Below are positions 15,834-25,291 of a DNA stretch of 64,000 bases, in pieces. Position 1 is the stretch's first letter; each line of letters begins with the position of its first letter. A program made the translations under genes and the position numbers. The notes under the pieces are model-generated. The model searched no databases. It had not been told where the DNA came from and was given only the letters and a program-made list of their open reading frames with translations. The DNA comes from Chitinophagaceae bacterium (lineage in GTDB: Bacteria; Bacteroidota; Bacteroidia; Chitinophagales; Chitinophagaceae): contig JAIYAN010000004.1 of the NCBI GenBank assembly GCA_027489035.1, forward strand, positions 1-64,000, in the 5' to 3' direction.

Positions 15834-17984
15834 TTATTCTTCAATTTTAATTTTACCTTTTGATTTAGCGATTACTTCTTCTGCAACGTTTGTTGGAGCA
15901 GGAGCGTAATGACTGAATTCCATGGTAGAAGTAGCGCGACCACTAGATAATGAACGCAATTGTGTTACATAACCAAACATTTCACTTAATGGAACTTTAG
16001 CTTTGATAACTTGTACACCATGTCTGCTATCCATACCTTCTAGCATACCACGACGACGGTTAAGATCACCTGTAACATCACCCATGTATTGATCTGGTGT
16101 TAATACTTCCACTTTCATGATTGGCTCAAGTAAAACTGGTTTTGCTTTACGACCTGCTTCACGGAAACCTTGTTTAGCACAAAGTTCAAATGAGATCGCA
16201 TCAGAATCCACATCATGGTAACTACCATCAAATACACGCACTTTCATATCTACAATTGGATAAGCAGCCAATACACCATTGTTCATACTTGCTGTAAATC
16301 CTTTGATGATTGGTGGAATAAATTCTTTTGGAATAGAACCTCCAAAGATGTCGTTTACAAATTGCAAACCACCCAATGGATTTTCTTTTAACCACTCTTC
16401 ATCAGCTGGTCCGATTTCAAACATGATATCACCAAATTTACCACGACCACCCGTTTGTTTTTTATATGTTTCACGGTGTTGAACCATTGTTCTGAATGCT
16501 TCTTTGTAAGCAACCTGAGGTGCACCTTGATTGATTTCTACTTTAAACTCACGCTTCATACGATCGATGATGATTTCCAAGTGAAGTTCACCCATTCCAC
16601 TCAAAATGGTTTGGCCTGTTTCTTCGTCTGTACGTACACGTAATGTTGGATCTTCTTCAACCAATTTAGCAATCGCCATACCCATTTTATCAACGTCTGC
16701 TTGAGTTTTTGGCTCAATTGCAATTGAGATTACCGGCTCTGGGAAAGTCATCGCTTCTAATACAATTGGATGGTTTTCATCACATAAAGTATCTCCAGTT
16801 TTGATGTCTTTAAATCCTACACCTGCTCCGATATCACCAGCTTCGATAAAATCGATTGGGTTTTGTTTGTTGGCATGCATCTGCATTATACGACTGATAC
16901 GTTCTTTTTTACCAGTTCTTGTATTTAATACATAAGAACCTGCATCTAATCTTCCAGAATATGCTCTGAAGAAAGCCAAACGTCCTACGAAAGGATCTGT
17001 CATGATTTTAAACGCCAAAGCTGCAAATGGTTCTTTCGCATCTGCTTTACGAATTAATTCTTCTCCATTATCTGGATTAACACCACCAACGGCATCAATA
17101 TCCAATGGACCAGGTAAGTAACGACAAATAGCATCTAACGCAGTTTGTACACCTTTGTTTTTAAATGAAGAACCACACATCATTGGAATGATAGAGATAT
17201 CAATTACCGCTTTACGAATCGCTTCGTGCATTTCTGCTTCAGTAATGGTATTTGGATCATCAAAGAATTTCTCCAATAATTTTTCATCATACTCAGCAAC
17301 AGCTTCAACTAAATGTTGTCTCCACTCATTTACTTCGTCAATCATATCTTCTGGAATAGGAACTACTTTATAAGTCATACCTTGAGTAGCATCATCCCAA
17401 ACCATTCCTTGCATGGTAATCAAATCTACCACACCTTTGAAGTTGTCTTCAGCACCAATTGGCAATTGAAGAGGAACAGCTTTTGCTCCAAGCATTTCTT
17501 TAACTTGTTTTACCACGTTTAAGAAATCAGCACCACTACGATCCATTTTGTTTACGAATCCGATACGTGGTACTTTATAACGGTTAGCTTGACGCCACAC
17601 GGTTTCTGATTGAGGTTCTACACCTGATACAGCACAAAACAAAGCCAATAAACCATCCAATACACGAAGTGAACGCTCTACCTCAACGGTGAAATCCACG
17701 TGACCTGGAGTATCGATGATATTGAATTTGAATTGTTTGGTATCTGGTCCTTTTACACCTTGAACAGTAGGGAAATTCCAAAAACAAGTTGTTGCAGCAG
17801 AAGTAATGGTAATACCTCTTTCTTGTTCTTGAGCCATCCAGTCCATTGTTGCAGCACCTTCGTGCACTTCACCAATTTTATGATTCACACCTGTATAATA
17901 TAATATACGTTCGGTGGTAGTGGTTTTTCCCGCATCAATATGTGCGGCAATACCAAAGTTTCGTTGATAACGTAAATCTGCCAT
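15834..17984 (-). CDS. fusA: Elongation factor G
   Basis: EF-G drives tRNA-mRNA translocation and acts with RRF in ribosome recycling. The 716-aa protein has G1 AHIDAGKTT (residues 14-22), the RGITI switch region near 56, DTPGHVDF (91-98) and NKMDR (145-149), then domains II to V with RGKFGD and the C-terminal [15 protein letters not shown]. The gene is separate from rpsL, rpsG and tuf here rather than in the str operon. A leader of about 165 nt with inverted repeats precedes it, suggesting transcript-level control. A second EF-G paralogue may exist elsewhere; the sequence here looks like the standard form. Confidence 0.97.
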   Translation of the reverse strand: MADLRYQRNFGIAAHIDAGKTTTTERILYYTGVNHKIGEVHEGAATMDWMAQEQERGITITSAATTCFWNFPTVQGVKGPDTKQFKFNIIDTPGHVDFTVEVERSLRVLDGLLALFCAVSGVEPQSETVWRQANRYKVPRIGFVNKMDRSGADFLNVVKQVKEMLGAKAVPLQLPIGAEDNFKGVVDLITMQGMVWDDATQGMTYKVVPIPEDMIDEVNEWRQHLVEAVAEYDEKLLEKFFDDPNTITEAEMHEAIRKAVIDISIIPMMCGSSFKNKGVQTALDAICRYLPGPLDIDAVGGVNPDNGEELIRKADAKEPFAALAFKIMTDPFVGRLAFFRAYSGRLDAGSYVLNTRTGKKERISRIMQMHANKQNPIDFIEAGDIGAGVGFKDIKTGDTLCDENHPIVLEAMTFPEPVISIAIEPKTQADVDKMGMAIAKLVEEDPTLRVRTDEETGQTILSGMGELHLEIIIDRMKREFKVEINQGAPQVAYKEAFRTMVQHRETYKKQTGGRGKFGDIMFEIGPADEEWLKENPLGGLQFVNDIFGGSIPKEFIPPIIKGFTASMNNGVLAAYPIVDMKVRVFDGSYHDVDSDAISFELCAKQGFREAGRKAKPVLLEPIMKVEVLTPDQYMGDVTGDLNRRRGMLEGMDSRHGVQVIKAKVPLSEMFGYVTQLRSLSSGRATSTMEFSHYAPAPTNVAEEVIAKSKGKIKIEE

Positions 17985-18034
17985 CTTTTTTTATTTTGTT
18001 GTTTTTGATTTTATTTGAAATTTATTTTTAAGCA

Positions 18035-18073
18035 GGGTAATTAGGGTTACCCTTGGAATTGTAATTACAATTC
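18035..18073 (-). promoter_or_regulatory. Paired inverted repeats in the fusA leader
   Basis: GGGTAA-TTAGGG-TTACCC at 18035-18052 and the perfect 18-bp palindrome GAATTGTAATTACAATTC at 18056-18073 lie 50-90 nt before the fusA ATG. In RNA they would form two adjacent hairpins. As DNA they could be binding sites for a dimeric regulator. They also lie upstream of the divergent gene at 18265. Confidence 0.6.
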
Positions 18074-18140
18074 AGCTATGATATGTAGGTTTATGCTCTC
18101 ATAATATGCTAACTCGCTCAATTGAAATCTTGACCTAATT

Positions 18141-18155
18141 GACGTAATTAGCGTC
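18141..18155 (-). promoter_or_regulatory. Inverted repeat at the fusA transcription start
   Basis: GACG-TAATTAG-CGTC begins within 2 nt after the -7 element, so it overlaps the predicted start of the transcript. Confidence 0.45.
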
Positions 18156-18156
18156 G

Positions 18157-18187
18157 CAAAGGTAATGTAATTCATCTTTAAACCAAA
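18157..18187 (-). promoter_or_regulatory. fusA promoter (TTTG-N19-TACCTTTG)
   Basis: On the minus strand, TTTG is followed after exactly 19 nt by TACCTTTG. Both boxes and the spacing fit the primary sigma promoter consensus of Bacteroidota. Predicted leader length is about 165 nt. Confidence 0.75.
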
Positions 18188-18264
18188 TCGATTACAAAAT
18201 AATTTAATCATTTGTTCTTTTTGATTCTTCATAGTTTTATTTAAATTGCTACATAATTAAATAT

Positions 18265-19506
18265 ATGAAGCCCTTATCCCTTAGTTTTTTACTGCTTTTT
18301 TTTTGTATTAATGGGTTGAAATCACAAAATTCAGCCGATTCAACTGTAAAAACCTTTTCTTATAAAAAAGATTTCAAAACTATTTTGACCAATAGTCAAG
18401 ATGAAGAATCGAATTTATCTTACAAAAAGCTGTTAAAAAGGTTTCAGGATAATGATTCTAGTCTGACAAACTATGAAACGCTTGCATTAATGATTGGGTT
18501 TACTGAAAATCCAAAGTACAAGCCAATGGAGGATATGGAAAAAGAAGTTGAGATATTCGACCACAATAACGATAACCAATTTTCAGAAGCTATAGAAAAA
18601 TCGAAATCATATTTACAAGGTCATCCACTTAGTTTATTGGTGCTTCGCGAAATATCATATGCGTATGGCAAAATCAGTAAAGTGTACGAAAAAGACATGG
18701 TATTTGATAGTGCCATTTATTTCAACGGACTTTCTAGTTATTATATGAGTCTTAATGATAGAATTATGGAGGCGATGATATTTAGTGGAAAGGGGAGAAC
18801 CCCAGAAAACCCTATTTTCTCATTGGGATTGGCTGATGGTGAATATTTTATTCCAAATGTGGGATATGAAATAGAAAAGAAAAACACTTTATGGAATAAA
18901 AATGGTGATTTTTTAGAGCATATTGTTGCGTTAGATAGACTTACAACAAAGGATTTTTATTTTGTAATTCAACATGCTAAATTAAAAATTGATGACGATA
19001 GCGATGTTAAATTGGATGAACAAAATCATCAATTAAAAAATGGTAAGCCAAAAAATCAAAAATCAAAATCCAAAGAAAAAACAAAATCTGATCCTTCAGA
19101 TCAAAATAAAAAAAGTGTAGAGCTTCCAACGCAAATCTCAGATTCAATTCAAACTGCATTGCCTATGATTATCGATTCTGCAAAAAATGACAAGCCGAAA
19201 AATAAAAAAACAAAATCCAAAGAAAAAGCAAATACGGCTATTCAAAATAAAACAGAAGAAGATATTTCAACACAAACACCCAACATAGACTCAATGCAAA
19301 CCGCAGTGCCAGTTGTAATTGAGGAAACAAAAAATAGTAAACAAAAAAAACAAAAATCAAAATCTAAAACAAAAACATATCCTGCTGATCAAAATAAAAA
19401 TAATTCAGAAGTTCCAATACAGATGCCTAGTTCAGACTCCATTCAAACAGCATTGCCGGTAATTATAGATTCAACAAAAAATGGAGCAGATAAAGTGGAT
19501 CATTGA
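18265..19506 (+). CDS. Secreted DUF4919-type protein with a Lys-rich repeat tail
   Basis: The protein has a signal peptide (MKPLSLSFLLLFFCINGLKSQ), then a region of about 230 aa resembling DUF4919: YKKLLKRFQDND, ETLALMIGFTENPKYKP and HPLSLLVLREISYAYGK. The function of that family is unknown to me. From nt 19045 the C-terminus consists of three consecutive 49-aa units, each with a KSKSKEK-type basic block and a DSIQTALPVIID-type end. The usual family has no such tail as far as I recall. The 3' end overlaps the convergent gene at 19500 by 7 bp. Confidence 0.8.
   Translation: MKPLSLSFLLLFFCINGLKSQNSADSTVKTFSYKKDFKTILTNSQDEESNLSYKKLLKRFQDNDSSLTNYETLALMIGFTENPKYKPMEDMEKEVEIFDHNNDNQFSEAIEKSKSYLQGHPLSLLVLREISYAYGKISKVYEKDMVFDSAIYFNGLSSYYMSLNDRIMEAMIFSGKGRTPENPIFSLGLADGEYFIPNVGYEIEKKNTLWNKNGDFLEHIVALDRLTTKDFYFVIQHAKLKIDDDSDVKLDEQNHQLKNGKPKNQKSKSKEKTKSDPSDQNKKSVELPTQISDSIQTALPMIIDSAKNDKPKNKKTKSKEKANTAIQNKTEEDISTQTPNIDSMQTAVPVVIEETKNSKQKKQKSKSKTKTYPADQNKNNSEVPIQMPSSDSIQTALPVIIDSTKNGADKVDH
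19045..19485 (+). repeat. Three in-frame 147-bp repeats inside the DUF4919 gene
   Basis: Units start at 19045, 19192 and 19339, each exactly 147 nt (49 codons). Each encodes KPKN or KQKK, KSKSKEK-type lysines, an acidic linker and SDSIQTALPVIID-like residues. Lengths are conserved although the linker sequence varies. Confidence 0.85.
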
Positions 19507-20306
19507 AACGACCACCATTCAATAAGATAGATTAATGAGAATGGGCTCTTAATTGCGTAAGTAATGCTTAAGTTTTTTACTTTTTCTGGTTTGGTTATTT
19601 CAAAATCAATGTTGTTTCGTAAATCGTTAATGAGGATTTCTTGAAATGGTATTGCATATAGTTTTACATCGCCAATCTTTTTCGAATTTTGCCAAAACTC
19701 ATGTGTGGTTTTATCGCTGTACGTAAGCATGAAAGAATTGCCGTTCCCATCTCCATCAGTATCAAACCATTCGTAATGACGATAAATGGGATACGTATCC
19801 GCAGGATAATCGAGATTTACATAATTGGTGGACAAATCAAAGGTGATTTTTTTAGGAGCTCTACTTGGAGATTTATTAATATTAAATTTCCCATAACCTT
19901 TATTTTCTGTATCTGTAATTATACCTTCAGTATTTTCGGGGTTTATTTTCGTAGGAATTCTGAGCGTTATGGTTTCTTCGAATTTGTTGTGTTCGACAGA
20001 AGATATTTGGAGAAAAAAACTTCCATCAGACCAAATGATGGAATCAACATTTCCTGAGCTGTTTTTACCATTACCAATCATCATAAAATAATTTCCTGCC
20101 GAATCAACTTTCATGATTTGATTTTCGGCATACAATTCGATGTTTTCGGTATTTTGCTGTATGATTTTTATGTTTACAGGGATAGATATTTTATCAAACC
20201 CAATGTGCTTTGTTAAATCAATTTTTCCATGAAATCCAATATATTGAGCCACTAGATTGTGTGGCATGCATACCATCAACAACAATAGTTTAAAACAAAG
20301 TTTCAT
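19500..20306 (-). CDS. Secreted hypothetical protein
   Basis: A 268-aa protein with a signal peptide ending near NLVAQ (about residue 20) and a beta-rich body. It contains the acidic loop FDTDGDGNGNSF near residue 188, which looks like a calcium-binding-type DxDGDGN segment. No C-terminal T9SS tail or lipobox was found, so periplasmic or outer-membrane-associated location is likely. No family was recognised. It is convergent with and overlaps the DUF4919 gene by 7 bp, and lies 42 nt after rlmN on the same strand, so it could be read from the rlmN transcript. Confidence 0.7.
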   Translation of the reverse strand: MKLCFKLLLLMVCMPHNLVAQYIGFHGKIDLTKHIGFDKISIPVNIKIIQQNTENIELYAENQIMKVDSAGNYFMMIGNGKNSSGNVDSIIWSDGSFFLQISSVEHNKFEETITLRIPTKINPENTEGIITDTENKGYGKFNINKSPSRAPKKITFDLSTNYVNLDYPADTYPIYRHYEWFDTDGDGNGNSFMLTYSDKTTHEFWQNSKKIGDVKLYAIPFQEILINDLRNNIDFEITKPEKVKNLSITYAIKSPFSLIYLIEWWSFQ

Positions 20307-20348
20307 TTTACGTGCATTTTTACAGTACTAATAAATGAGCGTAATACG

Positions 20349-21404
20349 TTAATTTGATAGCATTTTATCTTTATTGGCCAATTGTCCGCAAGCGGCATCA
20401 ATATCTTTTCCTCGACTTCGTCTAACCCTTACATTTACTTTGTGTTTGGCTAAGTAATCAGTAAATAATTGAGTGGCATCTTCTTCAGGCTTAATGAATT
20501 CGGCACCTGCAATTGGGTTGTATTCAATTACATTGATTAAATGCGTAGGAATTTTTCGGTAGATTTTTACCAATTCAGCAGCATCTTCCAAGCTATCATT
20601 TTTGTCTTTAAATAAAATGTACTCTAGTGTAATGTCGTTTTTGGTATGGTCATAAAAATAATTCAACGCCTCTATCAATGTGTCAATGGTATTTGATTCA
20701 TTAATGGGCATAATTTCATTTCGTTTTTTATCGGTAGGGGCATGTAAAGAAAGCGCCAAATTAAATCTTACTTTGTCATCACCCAATTGCTTGATCATTT
20801 TCGCTACACCTGCGGTGGAAACGGTTATCCTTTTGGGACTCATGTTCATACTATCAGAAGCCGTAATTCTATCAATTGACTTAAGTACGTTTTTGTAATT
20901 CAATAAAGGTTCACCCATACCCATATACACGATATTGGTCAATTTTTTATTGTACATTTTTTCGCTCTGTTCATTTAATAAAGCTACTTGATCGTAAATC
21001 TCATCAAAACTTAGGTTGCGTTTGCGTTCCATTTTACCGGTTGCGCAGAATTTACAAGTTAAACTGCATCCTATTTGAGAAGAAACACACGCTGTATTTC
21101 TTTTTTCAGTTGGAATTAAAACGCCTTCAATTAGATGGTCGTCAAATGTTTTGAATCTAGATTTAATGGTGCCGTCATTGCTATATTGAGTAGCATCTAC
21201 CCGAATGGCATTCATTTCAAAATCTTCAGAAAGTTTTTTTCTTAATTCAACTGAAAGGTTGCTCATTTGCTCGAAATCTCTTGCGTTTTTTTTCCATAAC
21301 CACTCGTATGCTTGGATGGCACGAAATTTTTTATCGCCTATAGATTCGAAGTATGCTTTAAGTTCTACAAGGGAAAGTTCCCTGATATTTTTAGTTGATG
21401 ACAT
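20349..21404 (-). CDS. rlmN: 23S rRNA (adenine-C2) methyltransferase RlmN
   Basis: A radical SAM enzyme that methylates A2503 of 23S rRNA and A37 of some tRNAs. The CxxxCxxC cluster motif is at Cys113, Cys117 and Cys120 (GCSLTCKFCATG). The conserved C-terminal Cys near residue 339 (DAACGQL) matches the methyl-transfer Cys, and RVRRSRGKDID precedes it. The 351-aa length is typical. The -7 box lies only 4 nt before the ATG, so the mRNA is probably leaderless. Confidence 0.96.
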   Translation of the reverse strand: MSSTKNIRELSLVELKAYFESIGDKKFRAIQAYEWLWKKNARDFEQMSNLSVELRKKLSEDFEMNAIRVDATQYSNDGTIKSRFKTFDDHLIEGVLIPTEKRNTACVSSQIGCSLTCKFCATGKMERKRNLSFDEIYDQVALLNEQSEKMYNKKLTNIVYMGMGEPLLNYKNVLKSIDRITASDSMNMSPKRITVSTAGVAKMIKQLGDDKVRFNLALSLHAPTDKKRNEIMPINESNTIDTLIEALNYFYDHTKNDITLEYILFKDKNDSLEDAAELVKIYRKIPTHLINVIEYNPIAGAEFIKPEEDATQLFTDYLAKHKVNVRVRRSRGKDIDAACGQLANKDKMLSN

Positions 21405-21408
21405 TTTG

Positions 21409-21416
21409 CAAAGATA
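21409..21416 (-). promoter_or_regulatory. rlmN -7 element TATCTTTG abutting the start codon
   Basis: Exact TAnnTTTG match on the minus strand, separated from the ATG by CAAA only. The predicted transcript would start at or within the start codon. The -33 region is weak. Confidence 0.5.
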
Positions 21417-21525
21417 ATCATCCTACATTTGAATATCTTTTTGTAGCAATCTAAAGTTTTGGAAATTATAATTAAATTTTCCAATTTAGAGTTAGTAAAA
21501 ATTTGTTTTATAAAATTATAATACA

Positions 21526-22719
21526 ATGGAAACTGTTTATGTAATAGATTCAGTGCGCACACCAATAGGCAGATATGGGGGTGTATTGTCAACGATTAGA
21601 CCAGATGATTTATTGGCTTTGGCGATTAAAGCTTTGATAAGTCGTAATCCCAACGTTGATGTAAATGCTATTGAGGATGTAATAGCTGGTGCTGCAAATC
21701 AAAGTGGTGAAGATAATCGTAATGTAGCACGTATGGCCGCTTTATTGGCTGGATTGCCAACAACGATAGCTGGAAATACTGTAAATAGATTATGCGCTAG
21801 TGGATTGCAAGCCATAATGGATAGTGCCAGAACAATAGCTTGTGGGGATGCTCAACTGATGATAGCTTGTGGTGTGGAAAGTATGAGTAGGGCGCCTTTT
21901 GTAATGCCAAAAGCGGCAAGTGCTTTTGATAGAAATGCACAAATATTTGATACTACAATGGGATGGCGTTTTGTAAATCGTCAACTTGCTGATATGTATT
22001 TCCCATATACCATGGGCGAAACAGCTGAAAATATTGCCAAACAATGGAATATCAGCCGCCATGCACAAGATGAATTTGCGATGAGCAGTCAACAGAAATA
22101 TGCAAAAGCCCATAAAGAGAATCGATTTAAAGAAGAAATAATTCCTGTTCGTGTACAAGTTGGGAAAGATACATTTGATGTGGAGATTGATGAGCATCCA
22201 AGACTAACAGGTTTGGATAAATTAGCCATGTTGAAACCAGCTTTTATAAAAGATGGTACGGTAACAGCCGGAAACAGCAGCGGTATCAATGATGGCGCCT
22301 CTGCCATGTTATTGGCAAACGAAACTGCGGTTAAAAAATTTGGATTAACCCCAATTGCCATTGTAAAAAGTATGGCTGTGGCTGGGGTAGAACCTGCAGT
22401 GATGGGAATTGGTCCGGTGCCCGCTACACAAAAAGTATTGAAGCGTGCAGGCATATCCGTTACCGATCTTGATTTAATAGAACTCAATGAGGCTTTTGCA
22501 TCTCAAAGCATTGCTTGTATCCACGATTTAGGATTGGATTTAGAAAAAGTAAATGTAAATGGTGGTGCAATAGCATTAGGCCACCCATTAGGTTGCAGTG
22601 GTGTTAGAATTAGTACCACTTTATTACACGAGATGAAAAAAAGAAACAGCAAATACGGATTGGCTACAATGTGTGTGGGTGTTGGACAAGGCGCTGCAAT
22701 TCTTTTCGAAGGCGTTTAA
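21526..22719 (+). CDS. Acetyl-CoA acyltransferase (3-oxoadipyl-CoA thiolase-like)
   Basis: Thiolases cleave 3-oxoacyl-CoA with CoA. The 397-aa protein has the acyl-accepting Cys90 ([10 protein letters not shown]), His353 (GHPLGCSG) and Cys383 (CVGVGQG), all in their expected places. The start [19 protein letters not shown] and segment RAPFVMPK resemble PcaF/PaaJ, the last step of the beta-ketoadipate and phenylacetate routes. No other aromatic-degradation or fatty-acid gene is adjacent, so a general beta-oxidation role is possible. I leave the gene symbol blank for that reason. Confidence 0.93.
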   Translation: METVYVIDSVRTPIGRYGGVLSTIRPDDLLALAIKALISRNPNVDVNAIEDVIAGAANQSGEDNRNVARMAALLAGLPTTIAGNTVNRLCASGLQAIMDSARTIACGDAQLMIACGVESMSRAPFVMPKAASAFDRNAQIFDTTMGWRFVNRQLADMYFPYTMGETAENIAKQWNISRHAQDEFAMSSQQKYAKAHKENRFKEEIIPVRVQVGKDTFDVEIDEHPRLTGLDKLAMLKPAFIKDGTVTAGNSSGINDGASAMLLANETAVKKFGLTPIAIVKSMAVAGVEPAVMGIGPVPATQKVLKRAGISVTDLDLIELNEAFASQSIACIHDLGLDLEKVNVNGGAIALGHPLGCSGVRISTTLLHEMKKRNSKYGLATMCVGVGQGAAILFEGV

Positions 22720-22744
22720 TAAAGATTCATTAAATAGGTTTGTA

Positions 22745-24124
22745 TTATTCTGATGAAATGTTGTTTTTCAAATAATCAGATAATCCATCTATGGCAACTG
22801 ATTCTTGTATTCCAGTTTTTAAATGCTTTACTAAACAAATATTTTCTACAATTTCTTTACTGCCAATAATTACCGCATAAGTTATTTTTTTCTTGTCGGC
22901 ATATTTGAATTGCTTATCCAATTTTACCGACTCATGATATAACTCAGCAGAGATGCCATTTTTTCTAATGTCTTGCATTATCGTGTACGCAAGTAAAGAT
23001 TCTGATTCGCCTAAGTTGAAGAACATCACTTTCGTACCAAATTGTGCATCCGCAGGAAACAAATTCAACTCTTCCATTACATCAAAGATTCTATCTACGC
23101 CAAAGCTGATGCCTACGCCTGGAATACGTGGTACGCCAAACAATTCCGTTAAATTATCATATCTGCCGCCACCGCCAATACTTCCCATTTGTACGGTGTC
23201 TGGTGCTTTTACTTCAAATATTGAACCCGTGTAATAATTCAATCCACGAGCTAAAGTGAAATCGATTTCGATATGCGCTTGAGTTGAATGCTGGGTAATC
23301 CATTGTAATTCTTCAAACCCTTTTTTTGCTATTTCGTTGTTGCCCAATAAATCGATGATTGCTTTTAGCTTTTCTTCATTATTGCCTTTTATGCCAAGAT
23401 AAATTTCAATCGATTTTATTTGGGTTTCGTTTAATCCCCGTTGTTCTAATTCTGCTTTTACTTTGTCTATACCAATTTTATCAAGTTTATCAATGGCAAT
23501 GGTGATGTCGGTTAATAAATGTTCTCCACCACAAGATTGCGCTAAAGCCAATAAAATTTTTCGATTGTTGATTTTTAAAGTGTAATCCTTTATGCCAAGT
23601 GCAATAAAAACATAATGATAAATATTGGTAAGGTCCAATTCGTTGAGTAAAGCATTACTACCTACTATGTCGGCATCACATTGTGTGAATTCTCTATAGC
23701 GTCCTTTTTGAGGTCTGTCAGCTCGCCATACGGGTTGAATTTGGTAGCGTTTAAACGGGAACGTTAGTATGCCATGATTCATCGCAACATATCTCGCAAA
23801 TGGAATGGTTAGGTCATATTTTAAAGCCCTTTCTGTTAGTAAGGGACTATTTTTTCCTTCTAATATTTTTTCAAAACCAGTTTTAGCTTTGTCTATATTT
23901 TTGGGGTCGTTGAGGCCATTATTCAGAATTTTAAAAATCAATCGATCGCCTTCTTCTCCATATTTCCCCATCAACGTGTCAAGGTTTTCCATCGCTGGCG
24001 TTTCTAATGGTTGAAATCCATATAACTCAAAAACATGTTTAATGGTAGAAAGAATATAATTTCTTTTATGCACCGTTTCTGCAGTAAAGTCTCTGGTTCC
24101 TTGCGGTAAACTTGGTTTTGACAT
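22745..24124 (-). CDS. hisS: Histidyl-tRNA synthetase
   Basis: A class II synthetase that charges tRNA-His. The 459-aa protein starts MSKPSLPQGTRDF and has motif 2 near PQKGRYREFTQCDADI, the histidine A motif ARGLNYYTGSIFEV, and motif 3 with GGRYDNLTELFG and VGISFGVDR. A C-terminal anticodon-binding domain follows. It begins 4 nt after the stop of the phosphatase gene upstream, so the two form an operon. Confidence 0.97.
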   Translation of the reverse strand: MSKPSLPQGTRDFTAETVHKRNYILSTIKHVFELYGFQPLETPAMENLDTLMGKYGEEGDRLIFKILNNGLNDPKNIDKAKTGFEKILEGKNSPLLTERALKYDLTIPFARYVAMNHGILTFPFKRYQIQPVWRADRPQKGRYREFTQCDADIVGSNALLNELDLTNIYHYVFIALGIKDYTLKINNRKILLALAQSCGGEHLLTDITIAIDKLDKIGIDKVKAELEQRGLNETQIKSIEIYLGIKGNNEEKLKAIIDLLGNNEIAKKGFEELQWITQHSTQAHIEIDFTLARGLNYYTGSIFEVKAPDTVQMGSIGGGGRYDNLTELFGVPRIPGVGISFGVDRIFDVMEELNLFPADAQFGTKVMFFNLGESESLLAYTIMQDIRKNGISAELYHESVKLDKQFKYADKKKITYAVIIGSKEIVENICLVKHLKTGIQESVAIDGLSDYLKNNISSE

Positions 24125-24128
24125 TTAA

Positions 24129-24602
24129 TTAATTTGATTTTGAAACGTTAGCATATTGATTGATAATGGCATCACAAGCTTTGTCGATAAGTTCATAAAC
24201 TTCAACAAAATCTTTTTCATTCCTACCCCAAGGATCTGGAACATCATACGATTTACCAGGATGAAGGGGCTCTAAAAACAAAATCGCTTTTTCCTCCGAA
24301 AAATTTTCTTTTCCAATTTTTTTCATATCATAAAGCACATCATTCGCCATGGCAAAAATCAAATCATAGTCTAGAAAATCTTTTTTTGTAAACGGTCTGG
24401 ATTTTTGAGTACTAATATCTATGCCATTTTGTAAACAAACTTTAATACTCAAATGATGAGGTTGTTCACCATTGTGAAAATCAAGCGTTCCGGCGCTATC
24501 AACTATCCAAGTTAAACTTGCTTTAGCCACTTTATCTTTTAAAATACCTTCTGCAATTGGGCTTCTACAAATATTACCCAAACAAACCATTAATATCTTC
24601 AT
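24129..24602 (-). CDS. Low-molecular-weight protein tyrosine phosphatase
   Basis: A cysteine phosphatase of 157 aa with the CX5R loop at residues 7-13 (VCLGNICRSP). The general acid loop is DPWGRN with Asp123; Trp125 replaces one of the usual Tyr or aromatic residues of the DPY loop. No exopolysaccharide or kinase gene is nearby, so a signalling or housekeeping role is unclear. First gene of a two-gene operon with hisS. Confidence 0.93.
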   Translation of the reverse strand: MKILMVCLGNICRSPIAEGILKDKVAKASLTWIVDSAGTLDFHNGEQPHHLSIKVCLQNGIDISTQKSRPFTKKDFLDYDLIFAMANDVLYDMKKIGKENFSEEKAILFLEPLHPGKSYDVPDPWGRNEKDFVEVYELIDKACDAIINQYANVSKSN

Positions 24603-24676
24603 GAACCAATTTAATTATTGAATTTAAAAATTTGAAATAATCCCTTTAAACAATAAAGGAGAATAAAACATTTTAT

Positions 24677-24684
24677 CAAAGATA
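24677..24684 (-). promoter_or_regulatory. Promoter of the phosphatase-hisS operon, TATCTTTG
   Basis: Exact TAnnTTTG on the minus strand about 75 nt before the ATG. The -33 box is weak. Confidence 0.5.
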
Positions 24685-24831
24685 ATTACTCATTGTTTTA
24701 TTATGGAAAAATAATAGATACTCATCAACATCTTCAGTTTTTAAAAATATTATTAAGCCCATTCGAAAAATTCCTTGATATCAGTATAATAGAATAATAA
24801 ACTTACTAAATTGCGCATAAAATAAAGTATC

Positions 24832-25098
24832 ATGTCATCTGAAGAAAATAAAGATTTAACCGTTCGAGAAAAAGGCGTCATTAGGATGCGTAGTATTATG
24901 GATTTGGGCATGGGGATTATGTGGACTGCAATGGGCATTTGCGCAATGTTTATCAAGCATATAAATATTGAAATTGCCTCTAGATACGAACCATCTACCA
25001 TGTTGGTTTTCGGAATTGTTTGTACCATTTATGGCATATTTAGAATTTACAGAGGGGTGAAGAAGAATTATTTAAAAGAGAGGGGGAAAGAGGTTTAA
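24832..25098 (+). CDS. Small two-helix membrane protein
   Basis: An 88-aa protein with a charged N-terminus (MSSEENKDLTVREKG) and two transmembrane segments (about residues 24-42 and 55-72). A basic end RIYRGVKKNYLKERGKEV follows. Function unknown. The final GAGGTTTAA codons coincide with the edge of an inverted R1 dispersed repeat. The PstS-like gene follows after about 190 nt containing repeats, so an operon is uncertain. Confidence 0.65.
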   Translation: MSSEENKDLTVREKGVIRMRSIMDLGMGIMWTAMGICAMFIKHINIEIASRYEPSTMLVFGIVCTIYGIFRIYRGVKKNYLKERGKEV

Positions 25099-25153
25099 AT
25101 CGCTTTGCTGGTTTAAAGTTTAATGGTTAAAGGTTGGAAGTATTTTCCCTTTA
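25089..25153. repeat. Inverted R1 dispersed repeat
   Basis: On the minus strand this reads GGAAAATACTTCCAACC, then TTAACCATTAAAC, then ACCAGCAAAGCGATTTAAAC, the same order as the plus-strand R1 copies. Confidence 0.7.
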
Positions 25154-25227
25154 CGATCTTTTCACCTTAGCGAATTTTGCGTCAACAAACACCAAACTAA
25201 ATGAATACTTGATACGGAACATGATTA

Positions 25228-25270
25228 AACTCCCTTCACCTTTTGGGGGAAGGGTTGGGGAAGGGGGCTA
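25228..25270. repeat. G/C-rich dispersed repeat
   Basis: ACTCCCTTCACC followed by GGGGGAAGGGTTGGGG. The reverse complement is found at about 44496-44540 after the OmpA-like gene. Confidence 0.65.
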
Positions 25271-25291
25271 CCAAACAACAAACATTTTTTA

